A stretch of 64,000 bases of DNA from Pseudomonas sp. Irchel s3f7 (GTDB lineage: Bacteria > Pseudomonadota > Gammaproteobacteria > Pseudomonadales > Pseudomonadaceae): positions 62,001 through 126,000 of the forward strand of contig NZ_FYDO01000020.1 of assembly GCF_900187615.1 (NCBI RefSeq). Direction: 5' to 3'. The notes under the pieces are model-generated. The model made no database searches, was not told the origin of the DNA, and saw only the letters and a list, made by a program, of their open reading frames with translations. Position numbers and translations under genes: made by a program. Positions within the stretch are counted from its first letter, which is position 1, and each line of letters opens with the position of its first letter. Shown one piece after another: positions 49,429 through 61,500 of this stretch.

Positions 49429-52113
49429 ATGCAGTGGCGTTCACATTCCTTAGCGGTCCGTCTTACGGCAGGTATTGTTTCCATCATTTTGTTCGTCTAC
49501 GCGCTGGCTGGCCTGGCGCTTTACCAGAGCAAACAACAGCATGAACTTCAAGCGATCATCACAACAGAGAACCTGGCGCGGTCCTTGTCAATCAACGTCT
49601 CTGGCATCCTTGATAAAGTTGATGTCGCCCTGTTCGCGGTCACCAGCGAAATCGAGCGGCAAATGGCTGCCGGAGGCATTGATGGGCCGTTGCTCAACGG
49701 GTATCTGACACAGCAGCAGGCGCATATTCGGGATTGCGAAGGGCTGTGGGTGGCGGACGAGAAAGGTAATGTCCCTTGGGGTACGTTAATGACCGCCGGC
49801 AAGATAACGAATATAACCGACCGAGAGTATTTCCAACGCCTGCGTGAGAATTCGCATCTGGGAATGGTCGTATCCAAGCCTGTGATAGGACGCACCACAA
49901 AAGCCTGGTCGGTCCTCCTGTCCAGACGCATCAACCACGCTGATGGCTCCTTTGCAGGTGTGGCGCTGGGCTCGTTGCGAATGATGGAGTATTTCACCGA
50001 CATGTTTTCCACTATTGATGTTGGGAAACAAGGGGTCATCGCTATTCGTGATGAGGAGATGGCGCTCATCGTCCGGTTTCCGAAAGTAGCCAATGATAGC
50101 GGGCAAGTTGGCGCCAGGCTGGTTTCAGCCGAGGCTACAGAAGCGACTCGATCGTCCCCGGAGGCCGGGAGTTACACCGCCGTGGCTCCAGTAGATGGCA
50201 TCGAGCGACTCTACAGCTATCGAAAAATTGCTAATTACCCTCTGTATGTTTTTGTCGCAAAAAGCACCGACGACTTTCTTGCTCCCTGGCGAAAGGAAGT
50301 GGTTATCACACTTTTGCTGGTGGCAGTTTTCACCCTGGCCATTCTTGTTTTCACGCGTACCAGCTATCGACGTGAAACTGAATCGCGTAAGGCGAAAAAA
50401 ATGGAGGTCTTTCGTACCGTGTTCCGCACCAGCCCGGATAGTCAAGTCATCACCCGCCTTGAGGATGGGCGACTACTTGAGGTCAATGACGGATTTACAC
50501 CCGTATTTGGCTGGACACGGGAAGATACTATTGGCAAAACGGTTTTTGATATCGATATCTGGCGCTACCCGGAAGAGCGTCACACGTCGGTTCGTCTCTT
50601 GCAGCAAAACGGATATTTCATTGATCGTGAAGCTGAATTTGTCAGCAAGGATGGCCGAACGTGGCCCGGTCTGGTTTCGGCGCACGTGATGACCCTGGAT
50701 GACACTTTGTGCATTCAGGCGATCGTCCGGGACATTAGCGATCGAAAGGCTGCCGAGCAGCAGATCCAACGGCTATCGTTCTCTGACCAGCTCACGGGAT
50801 TGCCCAATCGCCGACTCTTTATGGATCGACTGGAGCAAGCATTGATTTCGAGTGCTCGCCATCAATGGATCGGTGCATTGATGTTCGTCGATCTCGATGA
50901 TTTCAAGTCAATCAATGAAACCATGGGGCATGGCCAGGGTGACTTGTTTCTAATTGAAATCGCCCACCGATTGAGGCGTTGTGTGCGGGAGGGCGATACC
51001 GTCGCCCGCCTTGGAGGCGACAAATTCGCTCTTATTCTGGAAAGCCAGAGCGCCAATACTCAGGAGGCGGCGAGCCATGCTGAAAGCATTGGCGAAATAG
51101 CTTTGCGGAAGATCGAGCATCCTTATGAACTGTGCACATCCATCCTGCACCGAACGGGCAGCATAGGTATCACTCTGTTCGGCGAACAGCATGAGGATGC
51201 AAGCGAGCCCTTGAAGCGCGCCGAGTTGGCTATGTACCAGGCCAAAGCCTGCGGACGCAACGTCTTGCGCTTTTTTGACCCACAGATGCAGGCGATCGTC
51301 AGCGCTCGAATCGCACTTGAGGATGGCTTGCGCGAGGCGATCAAACAACACCAAATCCTGCTGCACTATCAACCGCAGATCACGGACCAAGGTCGCATTA
51401 CAGGGGTGGAAGCGTTGGTGCGCTGGGAAGACCCGCGCGGCGGTATGATTTTTCCGGCAGATTTCATTCCACTGGCAGAGGCGAGCGGCTTGATTATTCC
51501 GCTAGGCCAGCAGGTGTTGAAGATGGCCTGTCAGCAGTTGGCGGTATGGGCAGATAGAACCGAATTCTCGCACCTGAGCATCGCCGTCAACGTCAGTACT
51601 CGGCAGTTTAATCAGGATGACTTTGTCGAACAAATACGGTCTGTGCTCAAGCGCTGCGGTGCCAATCCTCATCGTCTCAAGCTGGAGATTACTGAAAGTA
51701 TGCTGGTCTCCAACGTCGAGGATGTGATTGCCAAGATGAATGCGTTGAAGTCCATCGGCGTTGGATTTTCGCTGGACGACTTTGGCACCGGTTATTCCTC
51801 CCTGGCGTATCTCAAGCGCCTGCCGCTGGACCAGCTCAAGATCGACCAGGAATTTGTCCGCGATATCCTGGTGGACCCAAACGACGCTGCAATCGCCAAG
51901 ACGGTGGTCGCATTAGCACGCAGTATGAGCTTGTCGGTCATTGCTGAGGGGGTGGAAACGCAAGCTCAGCGCGACATGTTGGCGGATTTGGGTTGCCGTA
52001 ACTATCAGGGGTATTTATTTGGTCACCCCATGGCAGTAGATGCATTAGAGGATTACATCGAAAGCGGAATGGACCTCGTCCTTACAGATCGCTCGGGGTA
52101 TCAGCGTAAGTGA
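49429..52113 (+). CDS. membrane GGDEF/EAL protein with Cache sensor and PAS; GGDEF degenerate
   Basis: 894-residue cyclic-di-GMP protein. Membrane helix 1 near 10-30, a periplasmic dCache-like sensor domain (about 35-280), helix 2 near 290-310, a PAS domain (about 325-440), a GGDEF domain (about 445-610) and an EAL domain (about 625-880). The GGDEF signature reads GGDKF (529-533), losing the metal-binding Glu, so cyclase activity is unlikely; the inhibitory-site RxxD just before it (REGD) is kept. The EAL domain is complete: E661-A-L, NVSTRQF, LEITES, DDFGTGYSS, KIDQEFV, AEGVET and QGYLFG. It is therefore predicted to be a phosphodiesterase tuned by GTP or c-di-GMP binding. Lower GC than neighbours suggests transfer. 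Confidence 0.93.
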   Translation: MQWRSHSLAVRLTAGIVSIILFVYALAGLALYQSKQQHELQAIITTENLARSLSINVSGILDKVDVALFAVTSEIERQMAAGGIDGPLLNGYLTQQQAHIRDCEGLWVADEKGNVPWGTLMTAGKITNITDREYFQRLRENSHLGMVVSKPVIGRTTKAWSVLLSRRINHADGSFAGVALGSLRMMEYFTDMFSTIDVGKQGVIAIRDEEMALIVRFPKVANDSGQVGARLVSAEATEATRSSPEAGSYTAVAPVDGIERLYSYRKIANYPLYVFVAKSTDDFLAPWRKEVVITLLLVAVFTLAILVFTRTSYRRETESRKAKKMEVFRTVFRTSPDSQVITRLEDGRLLEVNDGFTPVFGWTREDTIGKTVFDIDIWRYPEERHTSVRLLQQNGYFIDREAEFVSKDGRTWPGLVSAHVMTLDDTLCIQAIVRDISDRKAAEQQIQRLSFSDQLTGLPNRRLFMDRLEQALISSARHQWIGALMFVDLDDFKSINETMGHGQGDLFLIEIAHRLRRCVREGDTVARLGGDKFALILESQSANTQEAASHAESIGEIALRKIEHPYELCTSILHRTGSIGITLFGEQHEDASEPLKRAELAMYQAKACGRNVLRFFDPQMQAIVSARIALEDGLREAIKQHQILLHYQPQITDQGRITGVEALVRWEDPRGGMIFPADFIPLAEASGLIIPLGQQVLKMACQQLAVWADRTEFSHLSIAVNVSTRQFNQDDFVEQIRSVLKRCGANPHRLKLEITESMLVSNVEDVIAKMNALKSIGVGFSLDDFGTGYSSLAYLKRLPLDQLKIDQEFVRDILVDPNDAAIAKTVVALARSMSLSVIAEGVETQAQRDMLADLGCRNYQGYLFGHPMAVDALEDYIESGMDLVLTDRSGYQRK

Positions 52114-52394
52114 GGCCCCCATAGTCCTGTAGCGGGTTTTGACCCGACAAAGCGCTGGCCGACTTTGCCGGGCATCACCGAACCGATGTAATCGTGATGA
52201 GAAATGCGCATCGCAAGGGGCTGGGAAAATGGGTGGGTGTACGGGCTATTCGCACATTTTCAGAATTTTCTTAGTGATATATCTGCCTGGATTTGACGTA
52301 TCGGCGTGCACTGGGTGCGTGTGGTTGTCAGCACGTACGTGTTGAGCGGGCAACTCGACAGGGCACAACCCAATAAGAAAAAAAGGGAAAGATC
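52114..52394 (+). promoter_or_regulatory. upstream region of the giant adhesin gene
   Basis: 281 bases between the GGDEF/EAL stop and the adhesin ATG. It contains a perfect 10-base palindrome CACGTACGTG (52332-52341), a possible operator, and AAAAAAAGGGAAAG as ribosome site right before the ATG. TTGACG near 52297 could be a -35 element but a matching -10 is not convincing. Confidence 0.4.
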
Positions 52395-52571
52395 ATGAAT
52401 CATGTATTTCGCCTTGTCTGGAGTGCACGTTCAGGTACTTTCGTAGCCGTCAGCGAGCATGCGAAGTCCCATGGTAAAGGTCGCCGCGGTGGGCGGCGGG
52501 TTCGCAGGCTCCGGACGCTGGCCTTGTTGTTGTCGGCGGGCATGGCGTTCAGCCCCATACTGCAGGCGGCC
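52395..52571 (+). other. extended signal peptide (ESPR) of the adhesin
   Basis: Residues 1-59. The first 29 carry the conserved N-terminal extension (Asn2, VWS at 8-10, TF at 15-16, SE at 20-21, AKSHGK at 23-28), then ten basic residues (30-40), a hydrophobic core LALLLSAGMAFSPIL and the cleavage site QAA. ESPR sequences slow inner-membrane passage of very large secreted proteins. Confidence 0.85.
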
Positions 52572-55500
52572 GATCGGTATTGGGATACCAGCGGCACGAC
52601 ACTGGGCTCGGGGGGGACCGGCACCTGGAATCTCTCCAGCGCTTTTTGGAGCCCCAACAACGACGGCGTCAGCGGCCCCTACAGCGTCTGGAACAACGTC
52701 GCACTGGACGACGCCTTCTTCGGTGGTACCGCCGGCACCGTGACCTTGGGCACACCGATCACCGTGCACAACCTCACCTTTCAAACCACCGGTTACACGC
52801 TCAGCGGCAGCACCCTGACCCTGGGGGGAATCACGCCCACCATCAACGTTACTGGCGGCGCCACCATCAACTCGATCCTGGCGGGCAGCGCGGGTCTGAC
52901 CAAGGCGGGGGCCGGTACCCTCACCCTCAACGGCGCCAACACCTTTAGCGGTGGTGTCGTGGTCAATACCGGCGGCCTGGCCCTCAACGGCGATTCTGCG
53001 CTGGGTGCGGCGGGCAACGGTGTCACTATGGCCGGCGGCACAAGCTTGAGCAGCACCGGTGCCCTCGCAGCGAGCCGGAACATCACCCTCACCAGCGGGA
53101 CTCTCTTGCTGAGCGGCGCAGGAGTCGGCTCGGCCCGCTTCACCGGCGCCGGCGGGCTCAGACTCAATGGCGGTGTCAGCCTCACCAACGCCGCCAGCAA
53201 CTATACCGGGGCGACCATTTTCGGTAACGGGAATGGCGGCAGCTTTTCGTTCAACTCCATCGCCGATCTGGGCGTGGCCAGTTCCCTGGGGGCGCCAACG
53301 ACGGTGGCCAATGGCACCATCACACTTGGGTCCGGCGGTGGTGTTGGTGCAACTCTGAGCTATTTCGGTGCCGGCAGCAGTTCCAACCGCAACTGGCAAC
53401 TCAGCGCCGCGGGCACCGTAGCGCCGCTCACCTTCCGCAACATAGGGACAGGCACGTTGACACTGACCGGCAACATGGTCGTGTCCGGTGGCAGTAACTT
53501 TGGCACCAGCTTCAGTGCCAATAACGCCGACATGTCATTGCTGGGCATCATTTCAGGCAATGGGTCGGTCTCCTATACCGGTGGCGCCGGAAGAACCATC
53601 ACGCTTGGCAACGTCAATACGTATACGACCGCCACCGGCATCAGCGGCGTAACCGTACGGGCCGGCTCGCTCAAGGACACTGGCACCGCCAGTTCCTTTG
53701 GCACCGGCACGGGTGGTGGCATCGGTATCACCAATGGCGCCTTGTCTTACACTGGCGCTGGCGATAACAGCAATCGGACATGGGGGCTCAACGGCGGCGC
53801 GATCAACAATGACGGCACCGGCGCGCTTGCGCTCAGCGGCACCCTGGCACTCACCAACACCGGCACGCTCGGCGGAAGCTACACGGGGGCCGACAACCTC
53901 CTCTCGGGCGTCATCTCGGGTACGGGCGGCCTGGCCAAGAGCGGCGCCTCCACGTGGCTGGTCAGTGGCGCCAATACCTACACCGGTAGCACCACGGTCA
54001 ATAGCGGCACGCTTCGCGCCGGCAGCACCACGGCCTTTGGAGCAACCAGTGGGGTTGCCGTGAACAGCGGCGGTACGCTGGATCTCAACGATCTGGACAT
54101 CACGGTGCGCTCGTTGACTGGTACGGGCGGCACCGTCGACCTGGGATCGGGGACGCTGAACCTGAGCGATGCTGCGGGTATCAGTACCGCCTACGCCGGC
54201 AACATCACCGGCAGCGGTGGCCTCGTCAAGACCGGGGCCAGCACGCAAACCCTCACCGGGACCAACACCTATACGGGTGCGACCACGATCAACGGCGGCA
54301 CGCTGCGGTTGGACTACGGTGCAGCCACCGCGCCCACCAGCAACATCATTTCCAGCGCCTCGACCCTGAACATGGGCGGCGGGGTGCTCAATGTGATCGG
54401 TGCCGCTGGCGAGGCCAATACACAGACGTTCAACGGTCTCCTCGTCACCGCAGGCAACAACACGATTGGCGCGACATCCGGCACCGGTGGCAGCATGACG
54501 CTTAACCTGGGAGCGATCACCCGCACCGACGGACTGGTTAACTTCAACTTGCCGGGCAGTGGCAACATCACCACCACCAATACCACCCTGGGCGGTTGGG
54601 CCACGGTCAACGGCACCAATTATGCCAAGGTGGTCGGTGGCAACATCCTTGCCTTCACCACGACGGACTATGTCAACAAGGACGATGCTTCCGCCTGGCT
54701 GAACAACGAGATCCTCAGCGATGCCGGTGGCACTGCGAACTCGCCCTTTTTCGGCACGGTGAGCGGCAGCAAGCAAATCGGCGGCTTGCAGTACACCGCG
54801 GCAGCCAACTCCACCGTGACCGTGGGCGCCGGTAATACCCTGGGTGTGGATGGCACCATCATCGTTGCGCCGTCGGTCGGGGCCAGCAATCAGACGATCA
54901 CGGGCGGTTCGCTCACCGGTACCTCCGGCGGTGGTGTGTTGGGCATCCAGCAGAACGGCACCGGCAACTTCAGCATAGGGTCCCAGATCGTCGACAACGG
55001 CACCGGGATCGGCTTCACCAAGGCCGGTACCGGGCTGGTCACACTGACCAACGCCAACAACACCTACACCGGCGCCACCACCGTGTCGCAGGGGATCCTC
55101 TCGGTCGGCAACATTACCAACGGCGGCACCGCGAGCGGCATCGGCGCCTCGTCCTCGGCATCGTCCAATCTGTTGCTGGAAGGCAGCACGCTGCGCTACA
55201 CCGGTGCCACGACGACCAGCGACCGCGGTTTCACCCTTGCCAAATCCGGCTCGATCCTGGGCAGTATCGTCGATGTCACCAGTGCCACCAGCAACCTGAC
55301 GTTCAACGGTCCGGTCACCAGCGCCGATGGCGCCACGTTCACCAAGACCGGCGCCGGCACGCTGACGCTGGGCAACGCGGGCAACGACTACACCGGCATC
55401 ACCACTGTCTCCGGCGGCACACTGGCGGTCAACACCCTGGCCAATGGCGGTCTGGTCAGCGGCATCGGTGCGTCCGGCAATGCTTCTGGCAGTCTCGTCC

Positions 55501-58500
55501 TTAATGGCGGCACGCTCGGTTACCTCGGTGGTACGACCAGCACTGACCGTGGTTTCACCCTCGGCACGCCCGGTGCTGGCGGCAGCGTGGGTGCCATTGG
55601 CGTGAGCAACGCTGCCACGACCCTGACCATCAGTGGTACGGCAGTGGGTGATGACGGTTTTCGCAAGGACGGGCCGGGCACTCTGGTGCTCTCCGGCACC
55701 AATACCTACTCGGGCGGTACCACGGTCGCTGCCGGCACGCTGCGCGCTGGGTCCACCCAGGCTTTTGGCACTTCAAACAACGGCCTGAGCGTGGCGAGCG
55801 GAGCCACGGCGGATCTCAACGGTTTCAATATCTCGGTCGGGGCGCTACAGGGCCTCGGCAATGTGAACCTGGGCTCCGCCACGCTAACGTCGCTTCTCAG
55901 CGGGACCTTCGGCGGGGTCATCAGCGGTAGTGGCGGCTTTACGCAGGGCGGCGGCACCCAGACCATGTCCGGTTGCAACAATACGTACACCGGCGCCACC
56001 GCCATGAACAACGGTGGGATTAGCGTTGATTGTCTGGCCAATGGCGGGCAGGCAAGCGGTATCGGCGCATCGACCAGCGCTGCTTCCAACGTTCTGTTCA
56101 ACAGCGGTACTCTCAATTACACCGGTGGCAACGTCAGCATCGATCGCGGGCTGACGATGCAGAGCGGGTTTGGCGTGCTTAATGTCACCAATGCGGCGAC
56201 CACCCTGGGCATCAGCGGAGCGGTGGGCGGCGCCGGCACCCTGTACAAGAGAGGGCCCGGCACGCTGGTGCTGTCCGGTAACAATACGTACACCGGCGGC
56301 ACAGTGGTCGATCAGACCGGCATCCTGCGGGCCGGCTCAGCCACGGCCTTTGGCAATGGCTACCTGAGCATGGGCAACGTGGCCGGCGCCACGCTGGATG
56401 CCAACGGTTTCAATCAGTCGTTCACGTGGTTGCAAGGGGGGGGCACCACGGGCGGCAACATCAACCTGGGCGGACAGACACTGACAATCAGTCAGGGTAA
56501 CAATACGGCTGGCGTTGCCTATGCAGGCAACATCATTGGCGCCGGTAACCTGGTCAAGAGTGGCGCGCAGGTCCAGCGAATGACCGGATGCAACAACAGC
56601 TACACCGGCACCACTACCATCAATGGCGGCACCCTGGCCGTCGACTGCCTGGCCGACGGCGGCAGCAACAGTGGCACCGGCGCCAGCAGTGCGGCCGCAA
56701 GCAACCTGCTCATCAACAATGGCGCCACCCTGTCGTACAGCGGCGCGGGCCAAAGCAGCGATCGCCTGTTCACGCTCGGCACGGGCGGTGGCTCGCTGGA
56801 TTCCTCGGGCACAGGAGCATTGAACCTGACCAACGTCGGCGCTATTGCGTTGACCGGCACCGGCGTCGCGCGCACGTTGACGCTCAACGGTACCAACACC
56901 GGCAACAACACGCTGTCGGCGCAGCTCGACAACAACGGTGCGGGCGTCAGCTCGCTGACCAAGACCGGCACCGGCACCTGGATCCTGACCAACAACACCA
57001 GCAACTACACCGGTGTCACCACCATCAACGGCGGCGTGCTCGGGGTCAGCAAACTCAGCAATGGCGGCACGGCCAGCGGTATCGGCGCGGCGTCCAGTGC
57101 GGCCGCCAACCTGGTGATTGGCAACGGCTCGACCTTGCGCTACACCGGCGCGGGCGACAGCAGTGATCGACTGTTCACGCTGGCGGGCGGCGTTTCGTTC
57201 CTCGAATCGTCCGGTACGGGCGCGATCAACCTCACCAATCCCGGCACGATCGGGCTATCGAATCCGAACGTGGCGCGCACCGTCGCCCTGGGCGGCACCA
57301 ACACCGGTAACAACACCGTGGCCGGCGTGATCGGCAACAGCGGCACCGGCATTACCACGCTGGCCAAAAACGGCAGCGGCACTTGGGTCCTGACTGGCAA
57401 CAACACGTACACCGGCAACACCGTCATCAACGACGGCAACCTGACGATCGGCGACGGCAACACGTCGGGCAATCTCGGCACCGGCAACGTGATCGTCGAT
57501 TCGGCGACCTCGACGTTGTCGATGAATCGCAGTGATACGGTCATCTTCAACGCCACCATGAGCGGTCCGGGCACCTTTGCGCAGGTCGGTACCGGCACCA
57601 CCACGCTGACCGCGGGCAACAGTATCGGCGCCACCACGGTGAGCGCGGGCACGCTGGACGTGAATGGCGTGCTGAACACCGGTTCCATCGCCATGAGCGG
57701 TACCTCCACCCTGAACGTGGACGGCACCGTGCAGGTGGCGGGCGCAACGACTGCCGCGATCACCGGCGACGCAGGCGCTAACACGATCAACGTCAACACC
57801 GGTGCGACCCTGCACACCAACGGCGACTTGGGCGATGGCAGTGATGCCCTCACGGTGACCGGCACGCTGGACACGGGTGCTGCGGTGTTGAACCTGGGAG
57901 CAGGCAACGACACCCTGACCATCAATGACGGAGTGATCAACGGCGCCGGCGTCGACGCGGGTGCCGGCACCGCCGACAGCCTGGTGATCAACAACGCCCT
58001 GGCGAAGACCTTCGGTGGTTTCAGTGGCTTCGAGCAACTGACCAAGCAGAACACGGGCACGCTGACGCTGACCGGCAACCAGAGCTACAGCGCCGGTACC
58101 GCGATCAACGGCGGTACGCTGGATGTGAGCGGTACGTTCGATACCTCGACCGTCTCGATGGCGGACGCCACCACCTTGAACGTGGATGGCACAGTGCAGG
58201 GCATGGGCGGGACGACTACAACCCTCACCGGCAGCGCCGGCGCCAACACCCTCAACATCAACAGCGGCGCGACGCTGCAAGCAAACGGCAGCCTGGGTGA
58301 TGGCACCGACAACGTCACCCTCGCAGGTACGCTCAACACCGATGGCGCCGCCCTCGACCTGGGAGCGGGGGACGAAACCTTGACCCTGCATGACGGCGCC
58401 GTGATCAGCGGCGTGGGTATCGATGCCGGAACCGGCAATGACCAGTTGGTGCTCGACAATGCCCTGGCACTGACCTTCAACGGCGGCGCGACTGCGGGCT

Positions 58501-61500
58501 TCGAAAGCCTGCTCAAGCAGAACAGCGGCGTCACCACCCTGACCGGCAGTCAGAGTTTCAGTGCCGGAACCACGATCAACGGCGGCGCACTGGATGTGGT
58601 GGGTGCGCTGGAAACGCCCACCGTGGCACTGGCGGACGACACGACGCTCAATGTCAATGGCTCACTGCAGAGTGTTGGCGGAGCAGCGGCCACGATCACC
58701 GGCAGTGCCGGCGCGAATACCTTGACGGTGGGGGCTGGCGGCAACCTGGTCGCCAGTGGCGATCTGGGTGGCGGCGACGATGTCCTGGACGTGGCCGGCA
58801 CGCTCGATACCGATGGCGGTACTTTCGCACTCGGCGACGGCGATGACACGCTGAGCATCCACGACGGCACTCACATCATCGGCGCCGTGACGGCGGGTGC
58901 GGGCACCGATACTTTCGCCACTGATATCAATACCAGCGCAGACGTGGGCGCCGTGCAAGGGTTTGAAACCCTGACCAAGACCGGCGTCGGCGCACTCAAC
59001 TTCAATGGCCCGACGGGTTCGGACTTCACGACCGTCAACGTGCTGGCCGGCATCTTGAACATCAATGCCGCGGCCAGCTTTACCGGGGTATCCGAGGCGA
59101 CGGTCGCCAGCGGCGCGGCGCTGAACGTCAACGGCAGCCTGGGTTTCACCACAGGTTCTGACAGCTTCACCGTTGCAGGCGATGTTGCGGGGACGGGCAC
59201 CGTCGACTTGCTCGATGGCGACGATCAGTTAACGCTACAGGATGGCGCGGATCTAAGCGGTCTGACGACCTCGATCGACGGTGGCCTCGGCATCGATACG
59301 CTGACGGCCGACATCGCCACCACCGCGGCCCTGGGGGGCGCGGTCAATTTCGAAACCCTGATCAAATCCAATGTCGGCACGCTCAATATCAACGGACCGG
59401 TGACTTCGCAGTTCGATACGGTGCTGGTGCAGGGCGGGACGCTGTACATCGCTGCGGGTACCGTCGTCGATCCGCAGACCACCGTGGTGTCCTCGGGCGC
59501 GACAATGACCGTGGACGGGACGTACCAAGGCACCACGGGCAACGACACCTTCACGGTGTCGGGCACGGTCAATGGCACGGGCACGATCAACCTGCTCGGC
59601 GGCGACGACATACTGACCTTGAACGACGGCGCTGACCTGAGCGGGCTGGCCAATCCACTCGACGGTGACGCGCATGGCGCAGGCGACACGGTGGTGTTGA
59701 ACAACGCCGGCGCATTTGCCCTCAACGGCGGCAACATCGTCAACTTCGAATTCCTGCAGAAGGACAACACCGGCACGGCGACGCTGACCGGGACACAGAG
59801 CTTCAGCGGCGGCACGGCGATCAATGGCGGCACGCTGGATGTGGACGGTGCGCTGACTACGCCGACCATGACGCTTGCCGACAACACGACGCTTAATGTC
59901 AATGGTTCACTGCAGGGCGCGGGTGGTACGGCCACGACGATCACTGGCAGCGCCGGCATCAATACGGTGACGGTCGATGGCACGCTGGTCGCGACCGGCG
60001 ACCTTGGGGCCAGCGACGATGTGCTCGACGTGGTCGGTACGCTCGACACGCTGGGCGGGAGCTTCGCGCTGGGCGATGGCGACGACACCTTTACCGTGCA
60101 CGACGGCACCAATGTCATCGGCACTATCGACGGTGGTGCCGGCGTGGACACTCGCGTCTACGACATCAATCTAACCGCCGACCTGGGCCAACTGGTCAAC
60201 TTCGAAGGTGTGACCAAGACCGGTACCGGCACTCTCAACCTCAACGGCCCCGGCGCGACCGATCTGCAGGAAGTCAGCGTGCTGGGCGGTACGTTGAACA
60301 TCGGACCCGCCGGCAGCGTGGTGGCGACCCTGGGCAGCACACTCACCACGGTAGTGGGCAGTGGTGCGACCTTGAACGTCGACGGCAGCTACGGTTGCGG
60401 CGACGGCAACGATGCCATGACGGTGTCCGGCACGGTGTCGGGTTCCGGCACCATCGACCTGTGTAACGGCGATGACACGCTGACCCTCAACGATGGCGCA
60501 GTGCTGAGCAACGTCGTCAGCGGCGGCAACGCCAGCGATACCGTCGTGCTGAACAACGCCAACGCCTTTACGTTCGACGCTGGCAACACGACCAACTTCG
60601 AGCTCCTGCAGAAGGAAAACACGGGAATTGCGACCCTGATCGGAACCCAGGGTTTCAACAGCGTCGATGTGATGGCAGGCACGCTGGATGTGGACGGCAC
60701 GCTGGAGACGTCGACTTTGGTTCTGTTTGGCGGCACGGCGCTCAACGTTGACGGCGTGGTAAGAGGCTTCAATGGCGCCGAAGTGTTTCTCGGCGGTGAT
60801 GATGACGTCAACACGGTAACGGTCGGGGCCGGCGGCTTACTGTTTGCGGCAGGCGACTTGGCGGGCGGCAACGACGTGCTGGACGTGTTCGGTGAACTCG
60901 ACACGAATGGCAGCGGCTTCAGCGGCGTGCTTTCGCTGGGCGCCGGCGACGATTTGTTCACCCTGCACGACGGGGCGGTGGTGGATGGCGTCGTCTACGG
61001 CAGCGATGGCACCGACACCGCCATCGCCGATATCAACCTGACTGCCGATCTCGGCGCACTGGTTCAGTTTGAGGTCCTGACCAAGACCGGCACCGGCATC
61101 CTGAACATCAATGGCGATACCGTTGACGTGTTGTTCCCGTCCTCCATCCAGAACGTCAACGTGCTGGAGGGCACGTTGAACATCGGGCTGGATGGCATCG
61201 TGGAGGGGCCCGCCGACGGTAGTCCGCTCAATACGCTCGTTGCGAGTGGCGCCACCCTCAATGTGGACGGCAGCTATGGCTGCGGCACCGGCACCGACAC
61301 GATGACCGTGGGCGGCACGGTGACGGGCAGCGGCACCATCGACCTGTGTGACGGCGACGACACGCTGATCCTGAACGACGGCGCGAATCTGTCGGGTCTG
61401 GTCAATGCGCTGAGTGGCGGAAACGGAACGGATACGGTGTTGGCCGACATCGCCGGCAGTGCGATCCTGGGTGGTGTAGTCAACTTCGAGACGCTGACCA

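Noticed and set aside
52431..54776. Two long minus-strand frames of 322 and 407 residues
   Set aside because: Shadows of the beta-strand-repeat region, rich in Gly/Ala/Arg/Val without any recognisable domain.
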